Shown: in pieces, positions 34,340 to 44,768 of the stretch
Layout of the letters: the number at the start of each line of letters is the position of its first letter
How positions within the stretch are numbered: position 1 is the first letter of the stretch
Source of the DNA: Nephrocerus scutellatus
Taxonomy: Eukaryota; Arthropoda; Insecta; Diptera; Pipunculidae
Assembly: GCA_947095585.1 (NCBI GenBank)
Contig: OX352763.1
Span: forward strand, 25,469,462 to 25,533,461
Direction of reading: 5' to 3'
Length of the DNA: 64,000 nucleotides
Notes under the pieces: model-generated
Databases searched by the model: none
Seen by the model: the letters and a program-made list of their open reading frames with translations, nothing else
Told to the model about the DNA's origin: nothing
Made by a program: the position numbers and the translations under genes

Positions 34340-35225
34340 TAATAATGATAATGGAACCGGTGTAGAATGGTTCTTAGATGAGAATTCAAGGAAGCATTAG
34401 CACTTGTAAAATGGCCAACTGCATTCAAACAGAAACATTTGCTATTTTACCAACTGGGCTGTCTCTAAAAAGAGACAAGGACGAAACTTTGCAATATATA
34501 GTGACAGCCAAGCTGCTCTTCTAGCATTGGAATCACCATGTGTCAATTTGAAAATTGTTCTAGAATGAAAGAGAAGACTAAACTGTATTTCAAGATGAAA
34601 TTCCGTCACTTTTATCTGGGTACTGGGACATACAGGAATAAAAGGAAAAGAATTTGCAGATGCACTTGCAAGAAGTGGTTCTTCCGATATTCCTACTGGT
34701 CCGGAACCAATGTTAGGCTTTAGTCAGGCAAGCTTAAATATTGGTATTCGAATATTTATGGAAGCCGAACAGGAACAACGTTGGAACTCCTTAAATACAT
34801 TTTAAACTACCAAGCACTTTGTGAATAGGCCAAACAAAAACACCTCTAAGTTCATTTTTGGGAATATCCACAGGGATCTGTCGGAACATGGTCGGTTTAC
34901 TTACAGGACATAACCCGACTGGAAGTCATATATGTTCAAGTTGGGACTTATGTTGTATGCAATATGTAAGTCTTGCCTGGAGGAAGAAGAAACAACTACA
35001 CATTTCCTTTGTAACTGTTCTGCTTTCTCCAGGCTACGGATGAACGTTTTTGGAAGGGATATAATAACGATCGAAGAAATTCGGTCTTTAAAACTAGAAC
35101 TATCTTGAAGAAACGAAATGAACTCACTAGGAACGATTACAATGGACCGACGATCTTAGTGCTCTGTTGTGGTTTTTCTAAGATTATCACACCAACCCAC
35201 ACTTTAAATACTGGAATTTCCTGAA
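34340..35225 (+). mobile_element. RNase H-bearing LINE relic (3' end)
   Basis: The plus strand in shifting frames shows YSDSQAALLALES (the catalytic DSQ of RNase H, about 34498-34535), WxxGHTGIKG-x-EFADALARSGSS (about 34615-34685) and GFSQASLNIGIR. A C-terminal Cys/His cluster follows (CKSCLEEEETTTHFLCNCSAF, about 34970-35025), then FGRDIITIEEIRSLKL (about 35050-35095). It is the same kind of LINE C-terminus as at 27290-28400 but a different family. It starts within a few bases of the solo LTR edge. Several frameshifts. Confidence 0.8.
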
Positions 35226-35525
35226 ATCGCTGTTAATAAATTTGGTGCGAATTTTACAAAGAACGTGCCAAAGAAAAGCACGGAGTTGAACTTAGTTTGC
35301 TATCAGATGGCAAGCTAGGACTAATCTGGCTTGCCTACTTCATTAAAATCAACAATAATGCGTTATGCTTATCTGACTACCAACAAATTTCGCATAGATG
35401 TCAACCGCTTTGAAATTGAAAACCGAGAGCAAAGTAAATATTTATCCTGGGAAGATAATGAAACATCGAATTTTAATAATAGTGAAAGATTGACTAGTAC
35501 CTTAAATGCTATCTAATAACCAAAA
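35226..35525. other. Unassigned spacer
   Basis: Probably the 3' untranslated remainder of the preceding LINE. I see no other signal. Confidence 0.35.
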
Positions 35526-35822
35526 GTGAGCGTCGTGGCTCAGCGGATAACTGCATGGCTGCTGAACAGGGGTTCGTGGTTCGAATCCAAGTAACACCAA
35601 AAGTATTTTTCACGGTGTCCCACCTCTCGCGAATGGGTGACAAACGTTCCGAGAGTAATAACTTGTCACGGAAAGCTTCTCAATTAGCCGTTCGGATACA
35701 GCATTAAATGGAAGGTCCCTTACATTTGTGTGCAAAAAATATATATACACAACATAAATAGTCGCAAGAAGCTAGGCCTTGTACCGCAACGGTCTGTCGC
35801 ACCGAATATTATTATTATTAAT
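35526..35822 (+). mobile_element. tRNA-derived SINE, full-length copy
   Basis: The head has the two internal RNA polymerase III promoter boxes: TGGCTCAGCGG (A box, about 35535-35545) and GGTTCGAATCC (B box, about 35579-35589). A tRNA-unrelated body follows (CTTGTCACGGAAAGC, ACATTTGTGTGC, GCTAGGCCTTG, CGGTCTGTCGC) and the end is an (ATT)n tail. Partial copies lie at 43908-44053 and 54350-54553. I cannot assign the parent tRNA. Transcription would start upstream of the A box; mobilisation needs a partner LINE, which I cannot identify. Confidence 0.85.
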
Positions 35823-36512
35823 GTTGGTTTAGGTGTAGGAGGTTATCTTCGAAGCTACTGGATCGATTTCAAAAATTCTTCCACCAATATTTAGAATTGA
35901 CTTTCAGGATGAACATAGGATATATTACATTATCCCGTTTATATACAAGGGCGACCAATTTTGTAACTAAATCACTAAAGTCGATGAAAAAACGGTCGGT
36001 CATCATAATGACTGTGTGTTGAGTAATGCACTGTTTGCTGCGCTGCCTTTTGTGCTGTATGAACATTACCCCATAAAGCGGCATCATAATAACTGTGTAT
36101 TATGTGCTGCACTGCTTTGTACGTACTGTAATCTATAGACCTAAAAAAACAACCCATAAAATTAAAAATTTTCATGTAAATTCTCCAATAACCAAAAGTA
36201 TACTGAATTCCACTATAAATGTTGAAAAATAAAAGCACATACGAAACACTGGAACCCAACAACAAAACAACCCCAATCGCAAAGCAAAGCAGCGCTGCTC
36301 ACAGCTCACCAGCGAACACAGTCATTATAGTATGACATGATCTGATGCCGCTATATGAGCGATCACTCTCAAATTTTAATAGAAAGTGTCATGGTGACAT
36401 GTGTGCAAAGTTTGAATAAAAGCGGGCTTTTGGAAGTGGGCTAAAAATAAATGACTAGATTTGGTCCGCCAGCCAGCCAAATACACATGGGCACGCGAAG
36501 TTAATATAGAGA
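35823..36512 (+). mobile_element. Helitron-like repeat, copy E (longest)
   Basis: It begins in the GGTGTAGGAGGTTATCTTCG block right after the SINE tail. It passes through AATTTTGTAACTAAATCACT, the CATAATGACTGTGT / CTGCGCTGCC block, TTTTCATGTAAATTCTCC and CAAATTTTAATAGAAAGTG, and ends GCGAAGTTAATATAGAGAAC. The first bases (TAATATTATAAAG) are missing, perhaps replaced by the SINE. It contains no helicase or Rep gene. It serves as the reference for the partial copies A-D and F. Confidence 0.65.
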
Positions 36513-38783
36513 ACTTAATACCATATTCATGTATTGACACTCTCTTATACGTCCCCATAACTTTAATATTAAATTTGTAAATAAAACATAATCATAAACG
36601 AAAAGACGGCCGACCGGACGAACGTGGCATTAATGGTAGATGATAGTACGTTCTTGAGACAGTTAAAAATTCCATATAAACTTTATGACATCAGCTCAGT
36701 TTTTGTTTGATAAACAAATATCTTGTTGGACATACACAAACAAAACAATCTGCTCACAAATTGACAAGTTCATTAGTTAACAGTTAAACACGCAGCCACA
36801 GTCAAATATAACGCACATTATTATCATAAGCAAATTGCGCTTCTATTTACTTGAAGCAAAACTACATAAATGTAAACATATATGTATATACCACATAAAG
36901 ACTCTGAATATGATGCGTCATTGTGTCATTGTTTTACTACATATGGTCATTTTTCACACATGTCAAAGGTAAACTAAAATATTTATAACATTTGTCCAAT
37001 AATAAACAGTTCATCTTTTTCCTACAACCCCTAACAAAGCTCCCACAAACCACCACCCATTCTACATCAGTACCCCTCCGCGATGCACATCCGCTCACTC
37101 TGTGTCCCAGAAGAGCAATAATCCAATAAAATGGGGGATGAAAAGTCGTCATCTGCGCTCTCCGCCATCAGCGGGCACTATATTCGCTATTGCCAGCGTC
37201 ACAGACGTCCTGCTTGCTGTGCTGATGGCGCCTTCCATACATTTCTCTTACGTCACGACTCCCCCTACGATGCCATCCCATTTCCACCTGGAATACATTT
37301 TGAGATGTTTGAGAATTTGTCTCTTTCATCAGCTTACAGCGGATAGAGTGCCAGAGCATTGGGGACAGTGCGCTGATGAAAATGCCCTCTTTTATAGATT
37401 TCATAACCGTCGGTGGGTTGTATGAATAGCTGGGTGGTGCTACATACATGCTCACATACCACATACACACAACCCGTATATGCAACAATGATGAACAAAA
37501 TGGCCATTATTTGGTAACGTATGAGGGCTGCTGCAGTTGCAGTGTACTCGTAGTTATCGCGTTAGTTGAAGGCCAAAACGATAGCCAACGACAAAAGTGC
37601 AAAACTTCATGGCAAACATAGGGGTCGAGAAATGATAATGATGATGACGACGGGGTGGTTCGATGAATGGTGGTTGTAGTTGTGCTGCTGCGCCAAGCAC
37701 AAAAAACATATCATCACACACACACAGGCACCATATCAGTACACTATGTACGACAAACAATCAATGGAGATGGGGATTTGAATTGGCGTTGATGGCGATG
37801 GTTGAAACGTTGAACAAGAAAATGCAACGGAATCATTTGTCGGCGTGCGATAGTATCCTGCCCTAGTATCTATAATTCTCTGGGGGGGTAAATCTATATT
37901 ATCATCGTTACCTGGCAACGAATCAGTGGTAAACGAAAAGTCGGTGTTTACCCACAGAACTTTGGAATATGTATCTGCTACGACGTAGATTCGATCGATC
38001 GATGTTTCAAATATTTTGCAATGGAGCGAGAAATTGTTTGCAACCTTTTTTTCTTGGAATAGTTGGACATTTTTTTAACCTAATCCTGTATGAGTTGATG
38101 GCTTTAGATGCGACTGACCCGACTATGCGGCGGAACTCGAAAAGATAGAAAAATTTATTATATTGCAAGACTTTGTATAATGGCGCACAAATATGCACGG
38201 TATGAATAGTGAGTGCCGTTGGAAGGACACACAGTGTGTAGTTTTTGCAGCACATTGGGGAAAAATTCCCAAGTAGCAAAATGTGTAAAATGTCGCATAC
38301 ATACGCGCCCCGCGTTTGCATAATCCCTGCAGATAAAGTTTGTCGACGAAGTTTTCTTGAAATTTTGCCAAATAATTTGTTATGGCGCATAGAAGGATGG
38401 CATTCGAAGGATGTTTTATTTTGCACGTACAGTTGTGCATTCGTGTGTGAAACATACTTCTGTTTGTGTGCTGGTTCCGAAAAAGTTTACAGTAGAAGCC
38501 AGAATCTTTGCCTCTGTTTAGATAAAGCATAAGGACATGCTACAGTAGAACTATTTTTAAGAAATTTAATGAATTAACGGTTTTTATCTACACTTGTCCT
38601 TAAAAAATATTGTTAGATAAAAAAACTTTTATAATGAGTAGCGATCTGGTAGTTTATATAACTACCAATATAGCTCGTAGGTTTCTTTAATTCTACTCTT
38701 GTATTAGACACGTACCCGAAAGCATCTGACCATAGGGTCTTCATTACTAGTAGAATGAATAGTTTATCTGGTAAAATCTTCAG
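36513..38783. other. Unassigned, some GC-richer stretches
   Basis: The stretch 37080-37430 is GC-richer, with open frames on both strands. The plus-strand 71-codon ATG frame (37131-37346) has a fair start context but no family motif. The region around 38000-38530 also has opposed open frames of 95-139 codons. Nothing is recognisable, and overlapping frames on both strands argue against genes. Confidence 0.4.
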
Positions 38784-39334
38784 TCCGAGGGATAAGGTTG
38801 AATGGGCCGTATGCTCCTTCAAACCATTCAAAGCCCCCAGTGGTGATTGTATCTTTCCAGCGCTCTTACAAAGGGCATTCGATCTCATCCTGCCAGGTAT
38901 GATTGCTTTATTTAGAGCCAGCTAGGACTAGGGTTATATCCCGACTACCTAAAGAATGATAAATGTTATCTCCGGGGGAAAGGGTTGAATATGCCGTATG
39001 CTCCTTCAAGCCCCCGGTGGTGATGGCATCTTTCCAGCGCTCTTATAGAGGGCAATCGATCTCATCTTGCAAGGTATGATTGCTTTATTTATTGCCAGCT
39101 ACGACTAGGGTTATATCCCGACTCCCTAAAGACACGTAAATGTAATCTCCGGGGGATAAGGTTGAATGGGCCGTATGCTCCTTCAAACCATTCAAAGCCC
39201 ACAGTGGTGATTGTATCTTTACAGCGCTCTTACAAAGGGCATTCGATCTCATCCTGCCAGGTATGATTGCTTTATTTATAGCCAACTACGACTAGGGTTA
39301 TATCCCGACTACCTAAAGACAGGTAAATGTAATC
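38784..39334 (+). repeat. Tandem triplication of about 187 bp inside LINE RT
   Basis: Units start with TCCGRGGGAWAAGG-like text at 38784, 38971 and 39148. Units 1 and 3 are close to 187 bp. Unit 2 is about 177 bp because ACCATTCAAAG is deleted. Each encodes the RT N-terminal block ending in the ...GYIPTT segment. Units differ by a few substitutions, so the triplication is older than that at 27.4 kb or has been decaying. Confidence 0.85.
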
Positions 39335-40645
39335 TTTATTTCCAAACCAGGCCTAGTGAGCTGCCTAAATCCAATAGACTTATAAGTCTCACATTATTTT
39401 TTCTCAAAACCATGGAGAGACCTAATGATGTTCATATTAGAGGCTGGATAAGTATATCTACCCCACATAAAGCACATAAGATGCCCTTCACTCTCTTGTT
39501 AAGAAGATAAAAGGTGCTCTTCGTTCCAAGGAAATAGCTCTGTGTGCATTTCTAGACATTGAGGGCGCATATGATAATATTGGCTACGACTCAATAGCAA
39601 GAGGTATTTGTAGAAGATGTAACGAAGACTCAAATAATCAATGGATAAGTGCCATGCTTGAATGTCGGGCTATTATTTCCTCCTTAGGAGGAGGAGTGTC
39701 TATGTCTGTGACCGCAGTTAAGGGTTGTCTCCTAGTAGGAGTCCTTTCTTCCCTTCTGTGGTCACTAGTTATCGACAATCTTCTAGTCGATCTACATAGA
39801 TCAGACTAGATCGCCGTTGGTTATGTGGGTGACTTAGTGGTAGACACAGCACTACCATTTCTAGTATCATGCAAGGTGCTTTACTTCAAGTTTTTGAATA
39901 GTGTATCAGAGAAGGACTATCCATCAATCCTTCACAAAAAGAAGACTGGTCAATCTAGGACCTATAACTATTAAAGGAACCACTTTAGATTATTTCAGTG
40001 AGGTTAAATATCTCGGCGTGATCCTTGATAAACGGCTTAACTGGAACTCCCATATCAAGTCCGCCATCAAACGCTTCACTAGGGCAATGTGAGCCGGCAC
40101 ACGCCTTTACGGCAGAACTTAGGGTTTAATTCCAAAAATGATACTACACTGGATGTATACAATAATGGTGAGACCCATTGAACAGACAATGTCAACTAAG
40201 CTTCAGAAGCTCAAAAAAATTTCCTATCTCGGTATCTCGGGTGCCATGCGTATCTGGCTTACGGCAGCATTAGAAGCTCTTGTTTGACTTTCCCCCTTAC
40301 AGACAGCTGCTAGATGCTCTAGAATACGGGTAAAACAGATGACCATGTTGGACATCTGAAAATTATTGACTCAATTCCCGAATGATATTTCCCGATACAT
40401 ATTTTGCACTATCCTCGACGTCATGGTCAATCACGAACTATCTATGGCTGGTTCGAAATCTGCGCTCATAGGATCTGAACCCGTGGTGTCAACTGGGCTG
40501 CCTACTTGGGAAAACAAACTTTGTCTGGGCCACTAAATAGACAAAAATATCATCAGAAAGCTGGTAAGCTGGTGAGCAGAGTTGAGAAACTCTAGGGAGG
40601 TGGTAAGCCACATAGAATAGTCACACCTTCTGATACAATAGATTT
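38784..40645 (+). mobile_element. LINE relic with triplicated RT N-terminal segment
   Basis: Plus-strand non-LTR element. The RT start segment (SFKPFKAPSGDGIFPALLQ-like, then ANYD-GYIPTT) is present three times (38784-39334). Then come FISKPGLVSCLNP (about 39340-39375), a fingers block, and motif A AFLDIEGAYDN (about 39545-39580). VKGCLLVGVLSSLLWSLVIDNLL (about 39717-39785) and GYVGDLVVD, where YADD should be (now YVGD, catalytic Asp lost; about 39818-39845), follow. The 3' domain has WMYTIMVRPIEQ (about 40150-40190) and SGAMRIWLTAALEAL. The frame is broken many times. It resembles the element at 59800-62110 in kind. Confidence 0.85.
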
Positions 40646-41996
40646 TCCAGATCAGGGTCTTTCATAAAAAAGAGTTACTTTATTTTCCTACTAATCCTTG
40701 AATAAAAAAAAGTTCAAATGTGGAATAAATAATTGATTTAAAAAAAGACACCCTATAACTATCACATTGGATAAGTATTTCGAATCTTAATATCACCTGG
40801 AAGGACTCGATAAAATCCCAACTATTTCTTATACCGTAAACTTTCTGTACACCGCAACAAAGATGTTATTTCATTGAACTAAAATGTGGAATATGAGTTA
40901 GTTTCGTACGCCCCAAGTACCCTCCACCCTCCGCCATTATTGCGATGCGATGAACAAATCCTATTGATTTTTTCAAATGCTCTTGTTCTTTATGTTTTTG
41001 TTGTTGTTGGGAGCAGAAAAACCATTTTTTCCATAGATTTTTTCTCAGAAACAAGGTAAATCCAATTAGGGGAGTGAAAGGTTCCACCTGCCTGAGCTAT
41101 CGTCTCTACATATATATGGGGGTGAATACAATGCCGAATACAAAAAAAACGCACAAAAAAACTTAATAGGGAAGACCACAATCTACTCACTGTACATCAG
41201 CAAACATCATATGGAATATATACGAACCGAAAAGAGAAACTGTAACAGAAGTTTTTCTTTGATTTCTGTTTTTCTCTTCTCCTGCGAGGGTGCGTACAGC
41301 AATATATGTAGTTTTTCACTACTTATAGTTATGTATCTAGCTATCACGTCTGACACGTGAAACGCAGCAACTAAATAAGTATACCCTTTGTCAGCTATAC
41401 TCGTGTATTTATGCTGGCGAACAGGTGTACTCTGTTACATCAAAGAATCTCCTCACATTTAGAGCAAATTTTTGCTCCCTTATGTAAGGGATGGCAGCGG
41501 AAAAAATATTCCATCTTTTTCCTTCGGTTTGAAAAATAAGACAAAGCTACCTGTATCCTCCCCTGAATGAATAATAAATAACTTTTTATGTACAACGACA
41601 ATAGCTGGTCATATACGCCGCTAATTAAGTTCTCGATTATTTCAATTTTACTTTTTTGATATTCTTGATATTCATCATATAACACTGTACCCTGGTTATA
41701 AGCATATATGTATAAGCATGGTTATAAAGATATTCCCCACATTGTAATCTTTAGTTCATGATTTGTTTTGAGGCTCTATTTCCTAGGTCCTACTTTCGCA
41801 AGGCCCCTTCAGCAAGATTCTTGTAACTATTTAAAAAGAACTTACCTAAAAAAGGCTTATCCTATTGGTCTGAATTCCCCGAGGGTGTCGAGGTTGTCTT
41901 GGGCATTTCGGTAGATAGATTGACTGGATTGCTGGTAATTAGAATTTCAAATGGCACCTATCTTCGTGTTTAGTAGCCCGGCTATTCACAGGTCTA
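40646..41996. other. Unassigned
   Basis: No recognisable gene. The minus-strand open frame 41440-41685 has no motif. Confidence 0.5.
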
Positions 41997-41997
41997 T

Positions 41998-42175
41998 GTA
42001 GTGGCCTAAGATAGCTTGCTATCCTAGTAGCAAATTATGTGGCTTGGGGTTCCGGATAGATGTTCTGTTTACTTAGTCATCGCCCAGGCACTCATACCGA
42101 ACGAGCTGAGGAAGGCCATTGATGCCAGATCTCACAAAGGTCTCGTTGGTACTACGGGAAGTTGGTGGTGCTCAC
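41998..42175 (+). repeat. Dispersed repeat J, copy 1
   Basis: Its reverse complement matches 52130-52305: ACTCCCGTAGTAYCAACG, GTGAGATCTG.CATCAA.GGCC, GTTCGGTATGAGTG, ATCCGGAACC and CTAGGATAGCA, in the same order. No protein motif recognised, though decayed coding sequence of a retroelement is possible. Confidence 0.6.
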
Positions 42176-42306
42176 AGATGAGGTTGACTAGAGCTGTCAG
42201 CCGAGACTGTGCCGACTTTTGGTACGGATCCAGCTTGTTCTGGAGATGTTCTGGTGTTGTCTTACTACTTTACTGTACTATATATTTACTATAAATTTCA
42301 TTCTAT

Positions 42307-42873
42307 TGTTACGAATAGTAGTAAGAATAGAATTTGAATCCTAAGATAAATGGCAATACTGCATACAAAAAAATAAGCACTGAATTAGAATTAAGCTCTT
42401 TTGAATAGCATACTTTTTGGCTGTAAGATTTATTAGATTGTTTGAAATGTAACCGCCTGTAAGTTTAAATCATTATGTACTGGTCAAAAATGCAGTCAAA
42501 CTGGTTTGTGGGGTTTGACTGGTTTTTGTGAAAGTACATAATTGCACATGTAGTTTATTTTTAGAAGATGACTCAATACATATGAGTATGGTTAGTTCTA
42601 AATAAGGGAAGTTGCCACAATTTTCCAGATATTTCTGTCTATAAGATTAGAAGTTTCTGGAAAAGTTGGCGTTTGCTGCAGAGCATTAATTAGTTATTTG
42701 GAATTTAACCTTGACTGTTAAAGTTCTTGCAAAGTGATAAAGCTACCTCCTAAGAGGATTATTGTAAAGTACAAGTATTATAAGTGTTTCTGAACTTGTT
42801 TTATTTTCACTGTTTGTTAATTAAAGTTATTATTTGTACATTAATTTCTCTCGAAAGCCTACATTTCGTAACA
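42307..42873 (+). repeat. Solo LTR (Ty3/gypsy-like), copy 2, inverted to copy 1
   Basis: It starts TGTTACGAAT and ends ATTTCGTAACA. It is the same family as 33669-34333 but on the plus strand and about 100 bp shorter. The flanks are CTAT and ATAT, so one mismatch from a 4-bp target duplication. It has TTAATTAAAG near the 3' edge. No internal domain is present, so recombination between LTRs probably removed it. Confidence 0.75.
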
Positions 42874-42894
42874 ATATATTGGTGTAGCCAGTGC

Positions 42895-43105
42895 TAGTAT
42901 ATGGTCGGCGTGGAGTTGCGCATCATACAACCGGTTGCCGTCGTTCCTTAAATCGGCAAGGATGTAAAATAGGCTCTGGTTTCATCAGTGAGCTAATACC
43001 GGTACTTCTTATATGGGTGGAAGTTTATTGTTGTAAACAATAAATTTGCGTCCGAACAGGACCATGGGGTAGAGCCTTCCAGGCTCTAATAGACAGTTTC
43101 TTTGA
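42895..43105 (+). repeat. Dispersed repeat K, copy 2
   Basis: It follows the solo LTR by about 20 bp and shares the ordered segments of copy 1 (5820-6200), including GTCGGCGTGGAGTTGCG and AGGACCATGGGGT. It is shorter, mostly by internal deletions. Confidence 0.55.
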
Positions 43106-43722
43106 GCAGAATGTGTATTAGTGCTGTAAGAACAGCAGCCAACTTGTTAATGGCACATCTGTTCCCTGCTTTATATATGCAGTTATATATACGTGATGAT
43201 ATTTCTTTGCCCGAAGAGGTTGTTGATGTGAAAAAAAAAATAATTCCACTTTTTTGTTGGTTGTCCGGAAGCTGCGTTAAGCACGTATCGTGGTTGGTAA
43301 CAGGCTTGATTAAGATTTTTCGATTTACATTATACGAGAACAACGAAAATATCAATCCTTAATTCAGAGGTCGTGAGATTCAATACCATCACCGTTACCC
43401 TTATACTACGTCTACGTAGTAACAAGTGCACTTACATACATGTAGTACAATAATTGGTGTCTTTCATTTTAAGCATGGAAAACGTCACTCATATAACAAT
43501 TGGCTCAACGCAACTATGTACGAGTACATTATTTTATCTTGACTTTGTTAGTTAACCAATTGTAGTAACGCCGACATATTGCTACTAGGCAGTCTATAGA
43601 TACAAATAATTTCTTGATTGATTTTCAATGTCAAAATTGGTTGTTGTGTATACAACTGATGCGATTTTACTACTTGCTTACCATTTTGTAACATGTGGGT
43701 TTTTCAAGTTATAAGGTACATA
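43106..43722. other. Unassigned spacer
   Basis: The open frame 43102-43362 (86 codons, preceded by GCAGA) has no recognised motif. Nothing else seen. Confidence 0.4.
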
Positions 43723-43907
43723 CGAGGGCGGCATGAAAAGCAATCGGCCTAGACAATAGATGGCGGTACCACTATCACTAGCAATGTTGTATGAGAATTT
43801 CTCCTTTCAAGAAAAGCTAGCCAAAATCGGACCATCCTTGTCGGTGGGAGGAGCAAAAACTGCCTTTTCGTACAAATTCCTTTTTAAGGATGTGCTTGTG
43901 CTTGTGC

Positions 43908-44053
43908 TTCTCAATCGCCGTTCGGATTCGGCCTTAAATTGTAGGTCCATCCCATTTGTGTCCAAAAATATACATGCGCAACACAAATGGTTGCGAGAAG
44001 CTAGGCCTTGGACCGCAATGGTCTGTCGCGCTGAATATTATTATTATTATTAT
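43908..44053 (+). mobile_element. SINE fragment inside the mariner
   Basis: This is the body and (ATT)n tail of the tRNA-derived SINE of 35526-35822: CCGTTCGGATTCGGC, AAATTGTAGGTCC, GCTAGGCCTTGGACCGC and CGGTCTGTCGC-like text, then ATTATTATT. The tRNA head is missing (5' truncation, common for retroposed SINEs). Confidence 0.8.
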
Positions 44054-44154
44054 CAAACTGACTCTGCAAATAAATGCAGTAAAAAATATATAAAAATAGT
44101 CTAATATTTATTTGTAATCATTGTATGTACAAGTAATGAAGGGGAGCAGTTATA

Positions 44155-44388
44155 CGAGGGCGGCTCAATAAGTCCGTGACTTTTTGAATGAAACACGAAA
44201 ATGGATAAAAAATCATTTTATTTTTCAATATAGTCTTCTTTGAGCTCTATACACTTTATCCGACGTTTCTCCAATTTGTTTATCCCTTTCAAAAAAAATA
44301 AGATTTGTCGAGGTCATCAAAATAGGTATTTGTTTGTAAGATGATTTCATCGTTGGAAACAAGAAATAGTCACTTGGGGCTAAATCCG
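44155..44388 (-). mobile_element. Second mariner, C-terminal end, inverted
   Basis: The end CGAGGGCGGCTCAATAAGTC (44155, preceded by TA) is a mariner-like terminus different from that of the host element. Reading minus from 44388, the text gives DLAPSDYFLF (about 44361-44388; the third catalytic Asp is kept), then decayed helical text and a C-terminal tail that stops shortly before the terminus. It meets the plus-strand mariner head to head at an A-run near 44390. This indicates nested insertion followed by deletion. Confidence 0.7.
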
Positions 44389-44768
44389 CGTGCATCAAAA
44401 AAAAACTGTGGCCATGAACTTGTTGGCCGATAGATCCACCTTGACCTTCTTTGAATTACGCTACGAGTTGGTTTCTCATCGATCTTATTCTACAGACTTG
44501 GCCTCCACCGACTGTTATCTATTTCTAAACTTAAACAATTGGCTCGGCGGTAAGAGGTTCGGGTCGAATGAGGAAGTCATCACTGAAACAAAGACCTTTT
44601 TTGAAAGCTTTCAAAAATCATATTATTCGGATGGTTTCGAAAAATTGAAATATAGTTGGAAGAAGTGTATACATTTAAAAGGAGGCTATGTTGAGAAATA
44701 AATTGAATTTTGCCGAAAAAAGTTGTGTTTTCTTGGCTAGGCCGATTACTTTTCAGCCTGCCCTCGTA

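Larger units (their letters stand above)
43723..44766 (+). mobile_element. Composite mariner element (plus strand), internally replaced
   Basis: The termini are 30-bp inverted repeats: CGAGGGCGGCATGAAAAGC at 43723 and its inverse ending at 44766, matching at about 26 of 30 positions. TA flanks both sides, as for Tc1/mariner insertion. The right third encodes the C-terminal end of a mariner transposase: HRSYSTDLASTDCYLF (the third catalytic Asp region, about 44480-44530), NWLGGKRFGSNEEVI, and the tail LKYSWKKCIHLKGGYVEK ending in a stop at about 44701. The left transposase part is absent. In its place lie a SINE fragment (43908-44053) and a piece of another mariner in opposite orientation (44155-44388). 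Confidence 0.8.

Noticed and set aside
35526..35600. Possible functional tRNA gene
   Set aside because: The pol III boxes are present but the acceptor stem does not close, and the head is followed by a SINE body with partial copies elsewhere.
37102..37488. Overlapping open frames on both strands around 37.1-37.5 kb
   Set aside because: Both strands are open, typical of a GC-richer non-coding patch; no motif or splice pattern supports a gene.
38007..38532. Minus-strand frames of 135-139 codons
   Set aside because: Opposed by an open plus-strand frame, low-complexity composition in part, and no recognised family.
38784..39334. CRISPR-like direct repeats
   Set aside because: The units are long, contiguous, coding for LINE RT, and without spacers; the genome is eukaryotic.
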